A DNA stretch of 64,000 nt, taken from contig JARUPZ010000016.1 in NCBI GenBank assembly GCA_031213475.1, positions 2,661,140-2,725,139 on the forward strand. Direction: 5' to 3'. Of this stretch, positions 34,910 to 47,748 are shown one piece after another. The DNA is from Nereocystis luetkeana. Lineage: Eukaryota > Sar > Phaeophyceae > Laminariales > Laminariaceae. The notes under the pieces are model-generated. The model worked only from the letters and a program-made list of their open reading frames with translations, was not told where the DNA came from and did not search any database. A program made the position numbers and the translations under genes. How positions within the stretch are numbered: the stretch's first letter is position 1; each line of letters begins with the position of its first letter.

Positions 34910-36892
34910 TGCACTCCCTTCTTTGGGACCCAAGTAACTAGCATGGTGCCATCTGGGCAACTTTGCGTGTCTGTATGCTCCAGTGCCTGCCTTTCGTATT
35001 TTCTTTCCCCCCCGCCCGTGATTATCGCTTTTTTGTCCACTCTTTTTTTTCATTTTTCTTTCATTCCCGTTTGTACCTCTTTGTGTCTTTGTTATTATAG
35101 TCCGTTTTGCCTTTTTTTGCGTTTTGCTGTCTGCTTCTGTTTTTTTTTTTTTTTTTTACTTAGCTTCCTCTTCTTTTTTAGGTTTTAGTCTGCTATTAAT
35201 AGTCTCCTTTTTTCTTCCCTGGTGTCCACAGTGGTGGAGTGCGTATGCTTGTTTTTTGTTTTTGCCTCTGTTTTTACTTGAGGTATTTCTTCCACTCCAG
35301 AGTTATTGGAGCCTGTCCTGCGACCACGAACTGCATTGTATTGTGAGTTAATGTGAGAACAACAACAGCAACGCCAAACAATTATGATACAGAGCCATGC
35401 GCGCAAAAACAAAAGTCACAGGTCAGTATCAAACTACATCGTACCTGGTATGTAGTTGCTGGCGGATACGCGACCGGTGACCCGGGTGCTCCAAGCGGTA
35501 GCCTGGTTGCCCTGCGCACGTTGTGCCCTGACTTCGGTTCCAGATAGAGGTGCACCACAAACTAAGGGAAAGTAGTCCGCACACAACGCATTGCCGAGAT
35601 GAAGCAAGCACTGCAAACAGTCGAGGGGAAGTCCAGATCCCTACCAGGGCCGACCGGTTCAGCTCCGCGAGACTTCGTCTACGCTACACAATATGCCATG
35701 TGCAAGGAAGCTTTCTTGATAGATTTTGAGATAGCCGAAGCCGCTCTCCGCTAAAATAGCCGAAATTTTTAATGTACTGAACATAAAATTGCCCGGTCTT
35801 CATCGGTCAGGCGTGCTCCAAGAAGTGGACGACGTACTGTCGAGCCGTTGGATCGCGTTTAGAATATTTTTGAGCTATCAAATATGATGTTGGGCCTTGG
35901 TCGTCGACGTGAGGAATGGCAGCGTTGAATCAGAGTTCAAGTGCCGAGAGTGACGTAGGCGTGGCCGGAAGGTAGGGCACAGCCGTCACCCTTCACATGT
36001 ATGTGCTAGTGATCAACCGGGCGGCACCAACGCCCATGCGACGGTGCAAACGTATTCTCTACCGAAGTTGAAGGGATGCCTCGGGCCATCATTTAAGATC
36101 GTACCAACTAACTTGGGTGCTGGAGGCCCGTCTTCCGTTCCTGTGGTGTGGTAATTCTTGCCAGTGTGCCAAAAGAGAGGCGTTCTGCAATAAATAGAGG
36201 TATCACATTTATTTTGTGAAATAACTTTTCTGAGTCACCACGAGGGTCCTTAACCGGGCGCCTCATGTTTCAGACTTTGATAGACCCTGGCCGCGTGTCA
36301 GCACCTATCTTGTGATCTTCGTTGTTGGGCGCAACGCGTTCGTAAACGTGCGAGATGCGTGTAGCGGCATCAGTTGTATTCGTGTGGTTGTCCCCGTTGA
36401 GTTCCGGATATTACCTTGGGGGGACACTGACGCCTCGGACAGAATTTGGGCGAAGCTCTACTATCGTAGATCGCCTCGGGAGCAATACCACGGTATGGGT
36501 GGAGTTTTGTTTTCTGAGCGAGCTCCTCGACGTGAGCTCAATACCTGACCCGAAACGCGACTTCGAAGAAATTTATTCACGCAACCCGATGAACATTTCT
36601 ATGCCCTACTACGTAGTCCTAAAACTAATGCACTACTGTAACAAATATCATACTCACCCGTATACTCATAGTTGCTCACGTGAGAAGCTCAGCCGGTCGG
36701 CCAATAATATTGCCTCAGAAGGCACCAAACGTCCACCCCTACGTACCGTGGGAGGAGTCTAATATAAAAGAATGGCGATGACAAAGCCCATGTCGCACGC
36801 CGATCCGTGGCTGAGATGTTTCCTGACCTACAAGCACTCGACGGGCATTGCAAGGCTGCATTTGGCGACGTGGTGCGGCGATGATTCTGGAC

Positions 36893-36945
<53 letters not shown>

Positions 36946-37044
36946 TTGTTGTTGTTGTTGTTGTTGTTGCTGTTGTTGCTGTTGTTGTTATTGTTGTTGT
37001 TGCTGTTGTTGTTGTCGCTGTTGTTGTCGTCGTCGTCGTCGTCG
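36893..37044 (+). repeat. (TTG)n microsatellite with a TCG end
   Basis: About 50 units of TTG with CTG/TTA/TCG variants, passing into (TCG)n at the right. Unlike the tract at 13.8 kb, I see no LINE 3' end next to it. Confidence 0.93.
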
Positions 37045-38654
37045 CTTTTTGTTGTGAATTCACAACTTCAGGCCCGGGGTCAGGTACTTCCGGAAGTCCT
37101 AGGAGTCGTACGGATTGACGCACGACTTGCAGCGTGTCACCGAAACACGGTCGTAGGAGGTGCACGTGTTGGCATACCGCTCGGTAGTTCTAGATATATA
37201 TAGCAGCGAGGTGGCCACGGGCCGACCACCTGGGGTTGTGTGAGGGTACGAGGGGCCGACGGCTAGACAGACATAAGAACGGTTCAGACGCTACGCAACA
37301 ATGTGGCTTGGACAAAGCTTGGCATCGGTGCTGATTGTGGCACCCCGGCGAGTTGGAGCGGTCGTATTCTAGAGTGACATCAATCTACCGACATTGGTGT
37401 CGGCAGGGTCTCGCTGGAACTCGTCGGACAACACTGAAGCACGACGCTCCACATGAAGGAATATATATTTACCATGTACTGCAGTTCACGCACCAACTAG
37501 TACGAGCACCGTTCGGCGGTCGGTGGCCAGATCACCGTCATCTACCGGGTCGTGATCTAAGCCATGGTGGCCACGAACGTATCAGTGCTAAAATAAGGCG
37601 AGGGGAAGGTGAGGGGGATCCCAAGCAAGGAGCGTCACTGGTGGAGAAATCTACATGAATTCCACATGCGGAACGTGGGCGATTCAGTCATCCAGGCGTT
37701 CGGTGATGACCACTGCGGGCATTGTAGTTGACCCAATCGGTGGCGAAGTGGTAGTTGATATATAGGGGTTGGTCGCAGAGTCACGTGCACCATGCAAAGT
37801 GCACTATACATAGTTGCAGCCGGAGCGCAAATACATTTCGCGCGAGCTCACCGCCTAGAACGCGTCGCCTGTCCGCCCGGTTGATCAGGGGGGATGCGCC
37901 TGGGTAGGAGGGGTCAAATAGCTTGCGATCAGAAGGGCTTGCCGTCCTCGTTGTCGAAATGCCCATTGTTGACCAAGGCTCGGGACGTCCAACAGTGAAG
38001 ACCGTTCGTGAGGCGGGACTCGGAAGAAACACTCGTCAAAACACAACCGGGGGGGCCATGGAGAAGAAATATCGAATGGCGACGCTTCAGGCCCTTTAGG
38101 CATGTTACTCCCGCGCCGACTCGGTGTTTGGCCCGCGCCGACTCGGTGTTTGGTGTGGGAGATACTCGATTGGCTATTCAATTTCTGCCGAATATTAATT
38201 ATCGGCAGAGGCGACTGGGGCCGCCGCATCCGAGGGACCTTCCGGATAGACGACACCAAGAAAATGTGCTGCACGGTCGGTCACGGTGGGGTCGAGGGTC
38301 AAATCGGTATGATCAGAAGATGGTTGACGGAGCGAGCGGGTCTGGCAATAAAGGTTTACAATCTAAGTGGCCACCGAGTGCATCTCATAGCGGCGTCTGA
38401 TCGTTTGGCAGGTGCAGCATCCGGCGGGACAAATACGTAAATGTCCTCGACCGATAAGGTGCGGGCGGCAGCTCGCCGGTGCCCGTACAGAGAGTCAAAA
38501 GTCTTGATGAAGTAGAACATCAGAGAAAGAAGGCGAATCCGAGTAGGAGTTGCACCAGATGCGGAGCAGCAGGCACAAACAAAACTGGGGCGCGGTTAGT
38601 CGTTACTTCAGCGGCAAAGCAGGAGGCACCCGTGGATCAACGTCCGTCCTCGCC

Positions 38655-38735
38655 TGGTGGGGGGGGGAGGGGGGGGGTGTACCCAACATTATGCATGGCC
38701 GCAGTCGCATTGCCATAAACCCTCGCATAGCAGAA
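38655..38735 (-). repeat. Repeat R1, terminal fragment after a G-run
   Basis: A G-rich run (about 38658-38678) is followed by TGTACCCAACATTATGCATG, then GCCGCAGTCGCATTGCCATA and AACCCTCGCAT. This is the same terminal block as at 1480-1540 and 10190-10265. The poly-G (poly-C in repeat orientation) is again adjacent to the end. Confidence 0.55.
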
Positions 38736-39095
38736 AGGGAGGCATAGTCTCAGCGCAGCTGTATCCATACCGTCGGCGGTCGTAGCAGGGAGAGCATTTA
38801 CAGCTGTTATCCTCCTGCATCGCTCCTCCGGTTGACATCGACACGCCGCACACTGGTAGAACCTCGATGATTGCGGGGCAATACACACAGAACCTTCGGC
38901 TCTCGACCGATACGCGAACAAACTTCTCGATCCAACCACCACAATCAAAACACGTGTTCTCCACGTGGGTCCGTTGGTTCATATCACGAAGGCTCATCTC
39001 GAGCACCTCCACCATCCGCCATGAAAACCGAGATGCTTTTATTGCGCCTCGCCGGCTTCTCGTCGATAACTACATCATCCCCTCTTTCTGGTAAT

Positions 39096-39118
39096 CCCCC
39101 CCCCCCCCCCCCCCCCCC
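39096..39118 (+). repeat. Poly-C run
   Basis: An uninterrupted run of 23 C. No R1 terminal block could be identified beside it. Confidence 0.95.
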
Positions 39119-40667
39119 AAAGCGTAGGGTGGCGCCGAAATAGAAAGTTGCCTAGTCGCACGGTCGGTTTTTCCGTAGGATGGACGCCACGTATCGCGAG
39201 GTGCATCAATCACGCGGCCTACCTTTGGGGGAAGCGGCCCCAGAACCGCTGCCCAGGGTTTCATCTCTAGCCCTTGTCGTTGCGACGTCAACCCCGTGGG
39301 CTGCTACAACGGCAGCAGCCACGGTGATTACATACTTGCACGGCTGCTGAAATCGGCGTTCCCGATCACTGCAACCACAGCGGCTTCTGCTACAGTCACT
39401 GGGTCTGCGTGCGCAGACAGCGATACGCCCACCGTCGTGGAGGCTGGCTCGGCCGCCACGGCCAGGACCATTCGCGCACCCTGCCGGTGCCATTGGAGCC
39501 ATCTCGGCGTGTTGGAACACACCTTTGCTGCTCGACGTGAAGACAGGGGAAAGCGACCCTGCCGGTCGGGGGCTCCTCCCTGGATGCCCTCTCTCCCCCG
39601 AATGGGGCAGCGGCCGACACGGGATGGCATGAGCGCTATAGGGAGCAAGGCGTCGGCAGTCGTGGCGTCAGCGGCGGCTGCTCGACAAGGTTGTTGGAAG
39701 GTGCAACACTCCCTTGGGCATGATGGCGGCCCCACTGTCTTGCACGGTGACTTCGCGCAGTCTTCCAACCCAGGCGCTTCTCTCACTAGCCGAATTCGTT
39801 CGCTCAACCTGTTTCGCGTTGCCACATCCGAGTGTTTTCCAGCCGTGGTTGTTTGCCCCCGTCGTCCAAAACCAGCCTCCCACTGCGATTATATAAAGCA
39901 AGGAACATGCAAAAAAAGAGGTTGCCAGCCGTAGCTGATAGAGCTGTGTGGGAGAAAGTAACAAAGAACGGACCGGAATAAGGTGGCACATAGCGTAGCC
40001 GAGAGAGTATAGAAGGATATAGGAGGAACTCAAGAAGAGTTGCTGTCCATGGGAAAGTATGGAAGGTACAGGAGATAAGTAGGAGGACGGTCCGAGAGGA
40101 GGGAAAGGGTAACGCAAATAAAATAAGGGGAAGGCGGAGAAGCACTTAGGAACATACGGGGCGAGATAGGAATGACAACGTATTTGCACGACCCAATGGA
40201 TTTCGCGGAAACGCTGAAACTGCGATATTCCTAGGGTACCTGGGCCTGCGAGAAAGAAGAAAGAGGTATACCAGTAGCCGGGAGGAGGAAGTAGATGCAC
40301 CGATGTGACCTTGTGGCAAAGCACCAGAGGGTAGAAGTCACACAGAGGGAGAAAGTGGAATGTGCAAGGAGGAATGAGATGTGATAGAAGAGGAGGTGAG
40401 GAGAATAGACGAATGCGACATGGAGGGGTGTGGCACATTATATAGTGGCAACAAAACGATCGCTATCCTAGGAGATAGATGGTGGTCACAGGCGGCGAAA
40501 CAGGAAGGGGATAAGCTTAGGAAAAAGCTATGTAGTACTGGAAACAACGGAATGTACGCCCAACTGTTAAAGGAGTCTCTAATTTAGGAGTAGGAACGGT
40601 GCTCCGTCTCGAAAGGGATGCGTGGTCAGTGGTCAAATGACTGAGGCAAGCAACAAAAACGAGTACG

Positions 40668-40692
40668 CCCCCCCCCCCCCCCCCCCCCCCCC
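40668..40692 (+). repeat. Poly-C run
   Basis: An uninterrupted run of 25 C preceded by GAGTACG. In the R1 copy at 4600-5123 the word GAGTAC also immediately precedes the C-run, so a very short R1 terminus is possible. Confidence 0.95.
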
Positions 40693-42163
40693 GGGCGCCC
40701 TCAGCAGCAGCGCACCATACTCACCTGGAGTTTTTCCGCGATAGCTCTCATAGAGTGTGCCGCTGTAACGGCGTGCGCGGAAGAAACGGTGGTGTTCGCA
40801 TCGGGGTTGTCTTCGATTTTGACCACGGCCCCGGTAACCGCGGTAGCGGCATTCTTGTCCGCGACTGACAAAGAGGCGCTGCCGGCGCTCGAGTTAATCC
40901 CTCCTTATATTCGAACGCATGCTCGGCGGTGGCGACCACGACTCATCTGGTGGCGCAGACGGTTCTGATGCGTTAAACGAGGCGAATTTGTTATTCTTTC
41001 GCTGGCAGTATCGAACATCAGAGACGGCGGCGACGGCTGAATTCATGCCCGGTGTACAGGAGCAGATAAACTGCCTTTGTGCCGGCGCCCTGTCTCAGCG
41101 GCCCCTTCTCGGTGCTGGCGCTGTCGATGCTTCGCCGCTGTTTCTTTCCCTGGTGGTTGGCTCGGTCGCCTCATCGACGTACGTCGAAGGGAGACCAGTG
41201 CATACCCGCAACGACCGTACCGTACGTTGGCCAAAATAACCATAGATATGTATCCCTGCTCCCCCTATTTCTTCCCAGTACAGCGCCGACAGTCTGTACC
41301 AGCCAGTTCCACACACCTCCTGTGCTTCACTGCCCCTACATGGTGGACGACGACGTATAGGTCCTTGGGTGGTACTAAAGAGGTTAGCGGGGCTCCCTGT
41401 GGTATCTGTACGCCAACAAACAAAACACATATATGGACTGGGGTAGCGTGTCCCCTGCAGCGCGGTGTATCCGGTGGTTGATGGGCGTGGGTGTAGAGGC
41501 TCCTAGTGACGATACCTATACATACCTCCCCAGGGCTTCCACAAACACTGAAAACGCACGCCTTGGTGTTGAGCATATGGGCGGCAGGGTCAAGGTGAGG
41601 GCAATTGCGTCGTCGAGATAAGTGGCCACGCGGTCGAGCCCTTCGACAACCCCACTATCACTATTCCCGTTGACGAAGCCACTCGCGCCACGTTAGATAC
41701 CCCCTTTGCACCGTGACGCGCCACGTGAAAAAAACATGTGGGCATGCAGAACACCGTCAACGATAGCGCGTCTGGCATGAAGGGGGGGGCGAACTTGGAG
41801 TCAAACGCCTCCTTATCGCTACGGCACTTATTTACGGTTCCATCGGGTACTTTTTTTGGCTCACGTCTATCTGGGCATAGGTGCGAGGAAGCAACACGTA
41901 TAGAGATAAACGCTGTCGTGTACCCGTGTGGGCAACCCGACGAACTACGGTCTGCGGGGGCAGGCAATGTTATGTTAGTCGCTTGGTTCGCTCCAAGCGC
42001 CGACCAAGTTAAGGCCCGCCTCGAAGCTCAAACGAGGCTCCGTGTGCTGCTTTCACACAAGCGAGAGACGATCAACCATCAGAGAGAAAAATAGCAGAAG
42101 AGACAGCAAAAGTGAAACCCGAGCGTATCAGTATCATCATCACCCCGGACCGGACTTGGCAAT

Positions 42164-42547
42164 ATGCTTTATTTCTTTCTCGCGTCATATTCGACGTCAA
42201 CAGCCGCATTTCTACCCACGCTGCATACGTCGCGGGCCATGCCATTGGTTAACGAAATATCTTGCGTCTACCATGTCGACCACCCTCGTCGGCAGCACAT
42301 CACAACCATGCCCCATGATGACGCTAATGATGAAGAACGGAAAGAGGAGCAAGCGATCGCTGCAACGTTGTCCCTGGTACCGGATGCAGAGGACTCTATT
42401 GAGGCGGAGGTCACAATGGCGGAAGGTCGCATAGGTAAAGCAATGAACCAATACCCATCGGAAAAGGTGCCCATGGTGATGGCGGGCGACCGGTGTGTGG
42501 AAATCTTGTACAAGGACGTCCACTTTTCTCCGACACGAAATGTATAG
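42164..42547 (+). CDS. Unassigned reading frame, 127 codons
   Basis: I do not recognise it. From about residue 25 the frame looks protein-like: NEISCVYHVDHPRRQHITTM, an acidic stretch DDANDEERKEEQ, and then AEVTMAEGRIGKAMNQYPSE. It has no signal peptide or membrane segment. Overlapping frames on both strands are also open. It could be an exon, an old viral or element fragment, or chance. Confidence 0.2.
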   Translation: MLYFFLASYSTSTAAFLPTLHTSRAMPLVNEISCVYHVDHPRRQHITTMPHDDANDEERKEEQAIAATLSLVPDAEDSIEAEVTMAEGRIGKAMNQYPSEKVPMVMAGDRCVEILYKDVHFSPTRNV

Positions 42548-42699
42548 GTAATCGCATCCCAGGGCTGATCCCTGTCGAGGAAGAGGAGCGTGTGGCACCC
42601 TCGGGACATATCACTGTGAGAAAACGTAGGGTTGACATTTACATCTCGCGGTTAACTCCCCCCAGGCCAGTCACGCCGAACTTCGTCGGCAAGTAGGGG

Positions 42700-43800
42700 T
42701 TTGATATGTCTCCGTCATTATGCTCGCCCCTGACCTGCCCCTACGTTTGGGCATTCAAGTTTGAGGTTTGTCTTTTCCTTTGCTCTTCGAGCCTAGACAT
42801 CTATTCGTCATGCCTCTACCGACTACCATTCACACACCTAACTTGCCTTTCACTTGTCGCTTGCCGTACGAATCCATCCCCCCCTCCGTTACGCCCACCG
42901 TGCTCGCGGTGTTATCGTGCTACCCCTCCGGGGAGTGCCGGTCATGCCTGTGGTCGCGACCACTTGTTATTCCATCGCGGCCACCGCACTCGCGGCATCC
43001 GGTCACTCCCATCACGACCGCCGTGGTGTCCACGCGTCAACTGCAGCGGACGCCAAACTCTGTGCCTCCCGCAGGGTTTATCACATCTACTATTATAGCG
43101 CTCACTACACATCTCGAAGCGCTCATCGAGGCCCCTGAAGTTATCCTTACCGCCGTGCTGGGTGCGCAGCAACCCTGTCACAGGGCCCGTCGACTATGCC
43201 ACCATCTTTTCATGACTACCCCTGCCCCCCACCGCTGGTGGCTTTCAACACCTCGGGAACCGCGGATATAGACTATATTTCCTCCTTACCGGAGCACATG
43301 CGGGAGCGAAAGACATCAACTCTGGTGATACTGGCAATTTTTTCTTCGTCGCGATCGTAGCGCTGAGATTACCCCCCTGCGGTCACAACTATGGGGTGCC
43401 TAGGTTGTCCCTCCGCCGTCATCCGCGGTCGTCCCTAATGACACGATCGTCACAGACACCCCCCTCCGCGATTGTAGCGCCTAGATATGTTGGCGTTTCA
43501 ACATCACCGCAGGTAGAGTCGTTCCTAGGCACGTCGAATACAGGCCGAGGTTGAGGAACTCGTTTGGCAAGGGCTTGCGTATTTTTTCTCGCCGAGGCCC
43601 GGTTACCGTCGACGTGTTTGCTGCAGTTCTATACTCTGTTGGAATGCCAACACCAAGGAGAACACAGGGTGCGTTTGGGCACAGGACCACCCTCCCAGCG
43701 TTGTCTTTCCACTTGAACGGGGAGCTTTCATTCGAAAATTACAACCTTGAAACTCAACTCCAGATCGGATAGAAGCATCCGTTGGCTTCTTGGATGAAAA
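42700..43800. other. Overlapping open frames, unassigned
   Basis: Plus frames at 42768-43271 and 43551-43772 (the latter with FSRRGPVTVDVFAAVLYSVG) and shadows on the minus strand. The first is rich in Pro/Thr/His. I find no domain. Confidence 0.2.
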
Positions 43801-45226
43801 CCATCAAGCGCGGTGCAAGAACACCGGGAATTGAGCGAATCGGCACTACAATAGACCACCAAGAGAAGGAGGTCCGAGGGTATGCTGCTCCCTGTTTTTT
43901 GGTGCTCATTTTCGGTTTTTATTTCCGAGTTGAAAGTACCTGTTTGAAGCAGTCCTCGACCCCCACAGGAAACGCCTTGGTCATATAACGAGGTGTTGGG
44001 TATCTCTCTGATAGCCGCCGACACCGTTTGTTGGAATGGTGGACGTCGAGTCCATTGATTAGAAGATATGCAGAGGTGGTACGAAGTGGGTGGGATGCAG
44101 AGTCAGCACCAACGTACTGTGAGGAGCACCTGTGATGATGGGGAGAAACTTATTCATACAAAAAAACACTACTCGTAAAGGAGTATGTACACCAAATACT
44201 GTGGCACAAGGGTTTGAAGAAGAGGGAGGTAACTATTTCTAAGAGAACTCATACTGAGCGCGATCAAAGGGGGCGTAACCATTGTCTGCCCAAATCGAAA
44301 CACTGCAGACGCTATGCGTAGATGGTGTCTATGGCCTGCTGTACTGCCCTCCTGCCCGTCCTAAAGCAACGCCCCCTGACACATACGATGCATTTATTTT
44401 TAGAAAATACTAACTGCTTGGTAAACACAGGCAACATGCCGAATGGCGACGAGGGAGCACTGAACTCAAAGCCTCGCCTCATATTGTGTTTGGCAGAATG
44501 TAAAAAAACAACCTACTCGACTTGTGCGTAGTAACCGACGTGTAAGGTTTTATATTTCATATTTCAACACGCCGCCTTGATGGACGTCCGTCGCTAGAGG
44601 AACTTGAACGGCATGTTTAGACGCGCTTATAAGCGGCGGCGTTATGCCTTGGTCCATTATCATACTATACTCGTGGCGGCATACCCAGTGAGCTACTACT
44701 GCACACGTTGGAAACCTAGCGCAGAACCATAAGCTTGGTGTTCGGCGCCTCCGCTCAAGAAGATCTTAGATCAGTTAATAAGCACCACAGACTATATGAA
44801 AAACCGCAGACACGTAGCCAGCACACATACAAACATGCACCGTTACAGTTGTGAGCTTGAACCCGTAGTTTTAACGCTACTGCAAAGTCAAAGAGTTCAA
44901 CTACTGTAGTCACAGATAAATTGACGCATACTGTGAATAAGGGACCTCAGCCTCTGCGTACGAACAAGCAAGAAAATCAGTCAAGACAGCCCTGGCTCCA
45001 TTTTCCTGGAGCCGATTCGGCTTCCCTGGTAAACTGCTGCACTTGCGTAGGATATCGGCTCGTGTTGGAGAAGTGGCCACGCTAGTCCCCGAGGAGAATC
45101 TCGGATTTCTCATGCATTGTGTTGCCGAACAATTCAGGGTCTACTGTAGATACAACTTAGAACGCCAAGAAAAACTTTTTACATTCAAGTCTCAAAAAGG
45201 AAGTTGTACCCGAGTTCTGAGTTTAG

Positions 45227-45955
45227 TTACGATGCTCGCTCGAGCTGTAGTACAACACTAGAACAAAAAGAGACGCATTGAAGATCTTCCCGGTCCAGAC
45301 TGTGGTGGAGATACCGATGAGCACCTGGTTCCTGGAGGCTTTGGTGAGGGTACCGCCGAGCTGACCTCCGGTGAAAGCTTAGGGTTTTTATGACGTCATA
45401 ACTTTTAGAACCTACGAGACCATGCCCGAGGCGTCTTGTTCCCGGTGATTCCGCTAGTACTAAGTGACGTTGAGCGTGGCCGAAGAGTGTACGTACGTTC
45501 CCGCAGGTACCATTGTAGTGTCTCCGAACACAACCGTGCAGGTAGCCTAAAAAAAACGCGAAGAAGACCACAGCGACGTTGTCGTACAGGTTAGGGTTGA
45601 TAGTCTTTGTGCCGACGGGGGGTGTGTGTCCACAGGGGTCCATCTTATTCTTTTCATGTGCTCCTGTGAACACTCCCATCGGCGCGAAGACTATCAAACG
45701 GGACCGGTGCGGGAACCTAGCTGTGATCTTGTAGCAGCCGTTCGGAGCTACCTGCGCGGTTGTGCCCCCCGACCAATACAGCCGTAGCTGCGGGCAAGCA
45801 CACTTGTGTGTTTTGGCGACGGCCAGCGCCACCGGCCGAACGCCAGCTGTGTAGGAGAAGCTTTTCTCGGCAGCGGTGATGGGACAGTCGTTCATTGCTT
45901 TAGTGTACGGGAATCTCGACCTCAAATCCTCCCGCGAGGCGTTCGCGGTTAGCAA
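45227..45955 (-). CDS. Unassigned frame with a possible PA14-like strand pair
   Basis: A 242-codon minus frame. Residues about 30-85 read FSYTAGVRPVALAVAKTHKC and LRLYWSGGTTAQVAPNGCY. This resembles the last strands of a PA14/GLEYA-type carbohydrate-binding domain ('aG..p..l........L.L.Wsg.....vp...'). The rest, after about residue 125, is not similar to anything I know and may be out of frame. No signal peptide is visible at this start. Treat it as a weak lead only. Confidence 0.25.
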   Translation of the reverse strand: MLTANASREDLRSRFPYTKAMNDCPITAAEKSFSYTAGVRPVALAVAKTHKCACPQLRLYWSGGTTAQVAPNGCYKITARFPHRSRLIVFAPMGVFTGAHEKNKMDPCGHTPPVGTKTINPNLYDNVAVVFFAFFLGYLHGCVRRHYNGTCGNVRTLFGHAQRHLVLAESPGTRRLGHGLVGSKSYDVIKTLSFHRRSARRYPHQSLQEPGAHRYLHHSLDREDLQCVSFCSSVVLQLERAS

Positions 45956-46340
45956 AAATATAGGGGATCCATTCGATGGGGGAGACGTCGCGTGAGCTGA
46001 TGTCGATAGCTTGCGCCTTGAGAGATAACCAAGCTGACTCTGCCAGATAGATGCTGACCCCCACTGTCGTCACAGATAGTGCTAGTAGTGCACGACCGGC
46101 TGTTGTGGTAGCTGTCGGCTATAGGTTTTGCTGTAGATGTTGCAGCAACTTCTGCAACGGCGCAAGCATTATCCTCGAAAAGGCCGGAAAAGCTGCCTGC
46201 GTTGCTCAGGTTCCAGCTGCTCCAGCTGCTATGGTCAAGCCCAGGTAAACCAAGGTAGATATCTTAAGAGCAGAAAACATTTTACGCGTATGTTGCGACC
46301 CCTCAGGAATTTACTGGTACTACTACAGAACTTGACGAGG

Positions 46341-46979
46341 TCAGCGGGACGTCGTTGCGGGGTGCCGATCGATGTACCGATCAAAGGTGAAGGGTCCTAA
46401 CGTGTTACTACTAGGATGATGCACGTCAAGGCTCTGTCTACACAGGGGTGGTACAAAATGGCGGTCAAGAATACTTGCTGGTGATGGCGGAGAAACGTGT
46501 GTACTACTGTACTGTAGAAGAAAAGGCGCTATGAGGCCAAATAAATGTAGAAACAAAGCGTGACAGAAATGATGTAAATGCATTTGACAAAGAGTGGTCA
46601 AGGCGGGCGTATCCACTGCTCGGTAATCTCGGAACGATGCACGCGCTGAGAGTAAAGGTACTCTATGGGCAAGGGCGTCCACACTGACGGTCGCTCCGTC
46701 CAACAGCAATGTTCCCTGATACTGAGGTGCGAAGTTTGATACTGCCAACGTCCCGATAAAGGCAAGTTGAGCGCAGGATACACCAAACAACACATACCTG
46801 GGATGATGTACCAAACTCATACGTAGTCTCGCCGGATAGTTGTTTCGGCTGAGTATCCAGACTGAGACAGTTTTGGTTCCTCGTGTTGACCCCCCAACAG
46901 TCGTTGTGTTTCCGGTCATAGTGGTGGTGCCAGCACCACTCTGTCCGGAAATGTGATGAATTGTGGGTGCTGATATCAA
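46341..46979 (-). CDS. Unassigned frame, 212 codons
   Basis: The first 110 residues look protein-like: Thr/Gly-rich TMTGNTTTVGGSTRGTKTVS, then VHHPRYVLFGVSCAQLAFIG, TLAVSNFAPQYQGTLLLDGA. The later part is His/Leu-rich and less convincing. It lies upstream, in minus orientation, of the frame at 45955-45227, so the two may be exons or fragments of one secreted or membrane protein. This is an inference from proximity only. Confidence 0.22.
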   Translation of the reverse strand: MISAPTIHHISGQSGAGTTTMTGNTTTVGGSTRGTKTVSVWILSRNNYPARLRMSLVHHPRYVLFGVSCAQLAFIGTLAVSNFAPQYQGTLLLDGATVSVDALAHRVPLLSARASFRDYRAVDTPALTTLCQMHLHHFCHALFLHLFGLIAPFLLQYSSTHVSPPSPASILDRHFVPPLCRQSLDVHHPSSNTLGPFTFDRYIDRHPATTSR

Positions 46980-47748
46980 TGTCCGAATAGTCCTTACACA
47001 GTCGGGTATATAGCGGTATCGTTCAGGCGAAAGCCCGCACTCGTGCGTGGTGACCGCACACCATCTACATAGGGATTTTCAGACCCCATATTCCAATGAT
47101 GGCGGGATGCTCGATACCCGTTAGAGGGAGACATACATGGAAACCGACTAAACCTGTAGATGCGCTGACCGAATCATTGTGGGCGCATTCAACGTGAGGA
47201 AGCCGCACGTTCTAGTTGTCGTCGTTCGCCATACATACGCTGTGACCCATGGCGCAATTAAGGCGTCTCGCCTCACCGTTGCCGTTTGGGTGGTTGGAGC
47301 TTGTGGTATTATTGTCACACCCCGTAGCATGCATATATATTCCGGAGGGTTGCGTCGAAGGAAGGTGCAAGGGTTTCATGTAACGTTGATTTACGAATAC
47401 CCTGGCCGTTTATGAGGTCGGTACAACGTAACGAGGCGCAGCCCAACGCGGCATCACTCCCACGAATGACATTGCACCTTACACCTTATTCAACATAAGA
47501 GAGTGAGTTACAGCGCCTGTGGTAAGATCGGGGAGGAAAACGCCCGGCGGATACAAGAAGCCAAAGCTGAGGATAATGCGCATGTTTGGGTGGTGCCTGG
47601 GACACAGCCATTGGTAGCGCAGGCGGGGTCATTGGTACCGCACGCGCGGAGCCTTGTAATTGGTCGGGTGGCAGAGCTCGTATAGCCAAGGACTCCTGCC
47701 AAGAAAAACCCCGTCCAAGGGCAAGCGGCACGTCCGTCGGAATTACTC

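Larger units (their letters stand above)
32600..35368 (+). mobile_element. Nearly intact LINE, (CAA)n-tail subfamily
   Basis: Spans the RT frame, a second frame for the C-terminal part, a T-rich 3' UTR (about 34910-35330) and the 3' end GAGTTAATGTGAGAACAACA followed by ACAGCAAC. The endonuclease is absent, so the 5' end is truncated near 32600, just after a TACCAGGTA word at 32585. The T-rich UTR with a TATTAATA word (35194) differs in sequence from the UTR of the (CA)n-tail copies. The ends are related: TTAATGTGAGAACAA here against TTAATGTGAAGAACAC there. Confidence 0.9.
35369..41900. other. Repeat-poor stretch, no gene recognised
   Basis: Holds a TACCTGGTA word at 35442, a (TTG)n tract (36893-37044), an R1 fragment (38655-38735) and two C-runs (39096-39118, 40668-40692). 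Several frames of 100-210 codons exist on both strands (for example 39296-39934 plus, 40438-39668 minus, 39015-38689 minus with many Cys). They overlap one another and match nothing I know. The Cys-rich minus frame (TCFDCGGW, FCVYCP) could be a zinc-binding exon, but this is weak. Confidence 0.4.

Noticed and set aside
44599..44695. Possible tRNA gene on the minus strand (TAGCTCACTGGG and GTTCAAGTTCC)
   Set aside because: Both boxes are present, but they are about 85 bases apart and I could not fold a proper acceptor or anticodon stem. At most it is a tRNA-like fragment.
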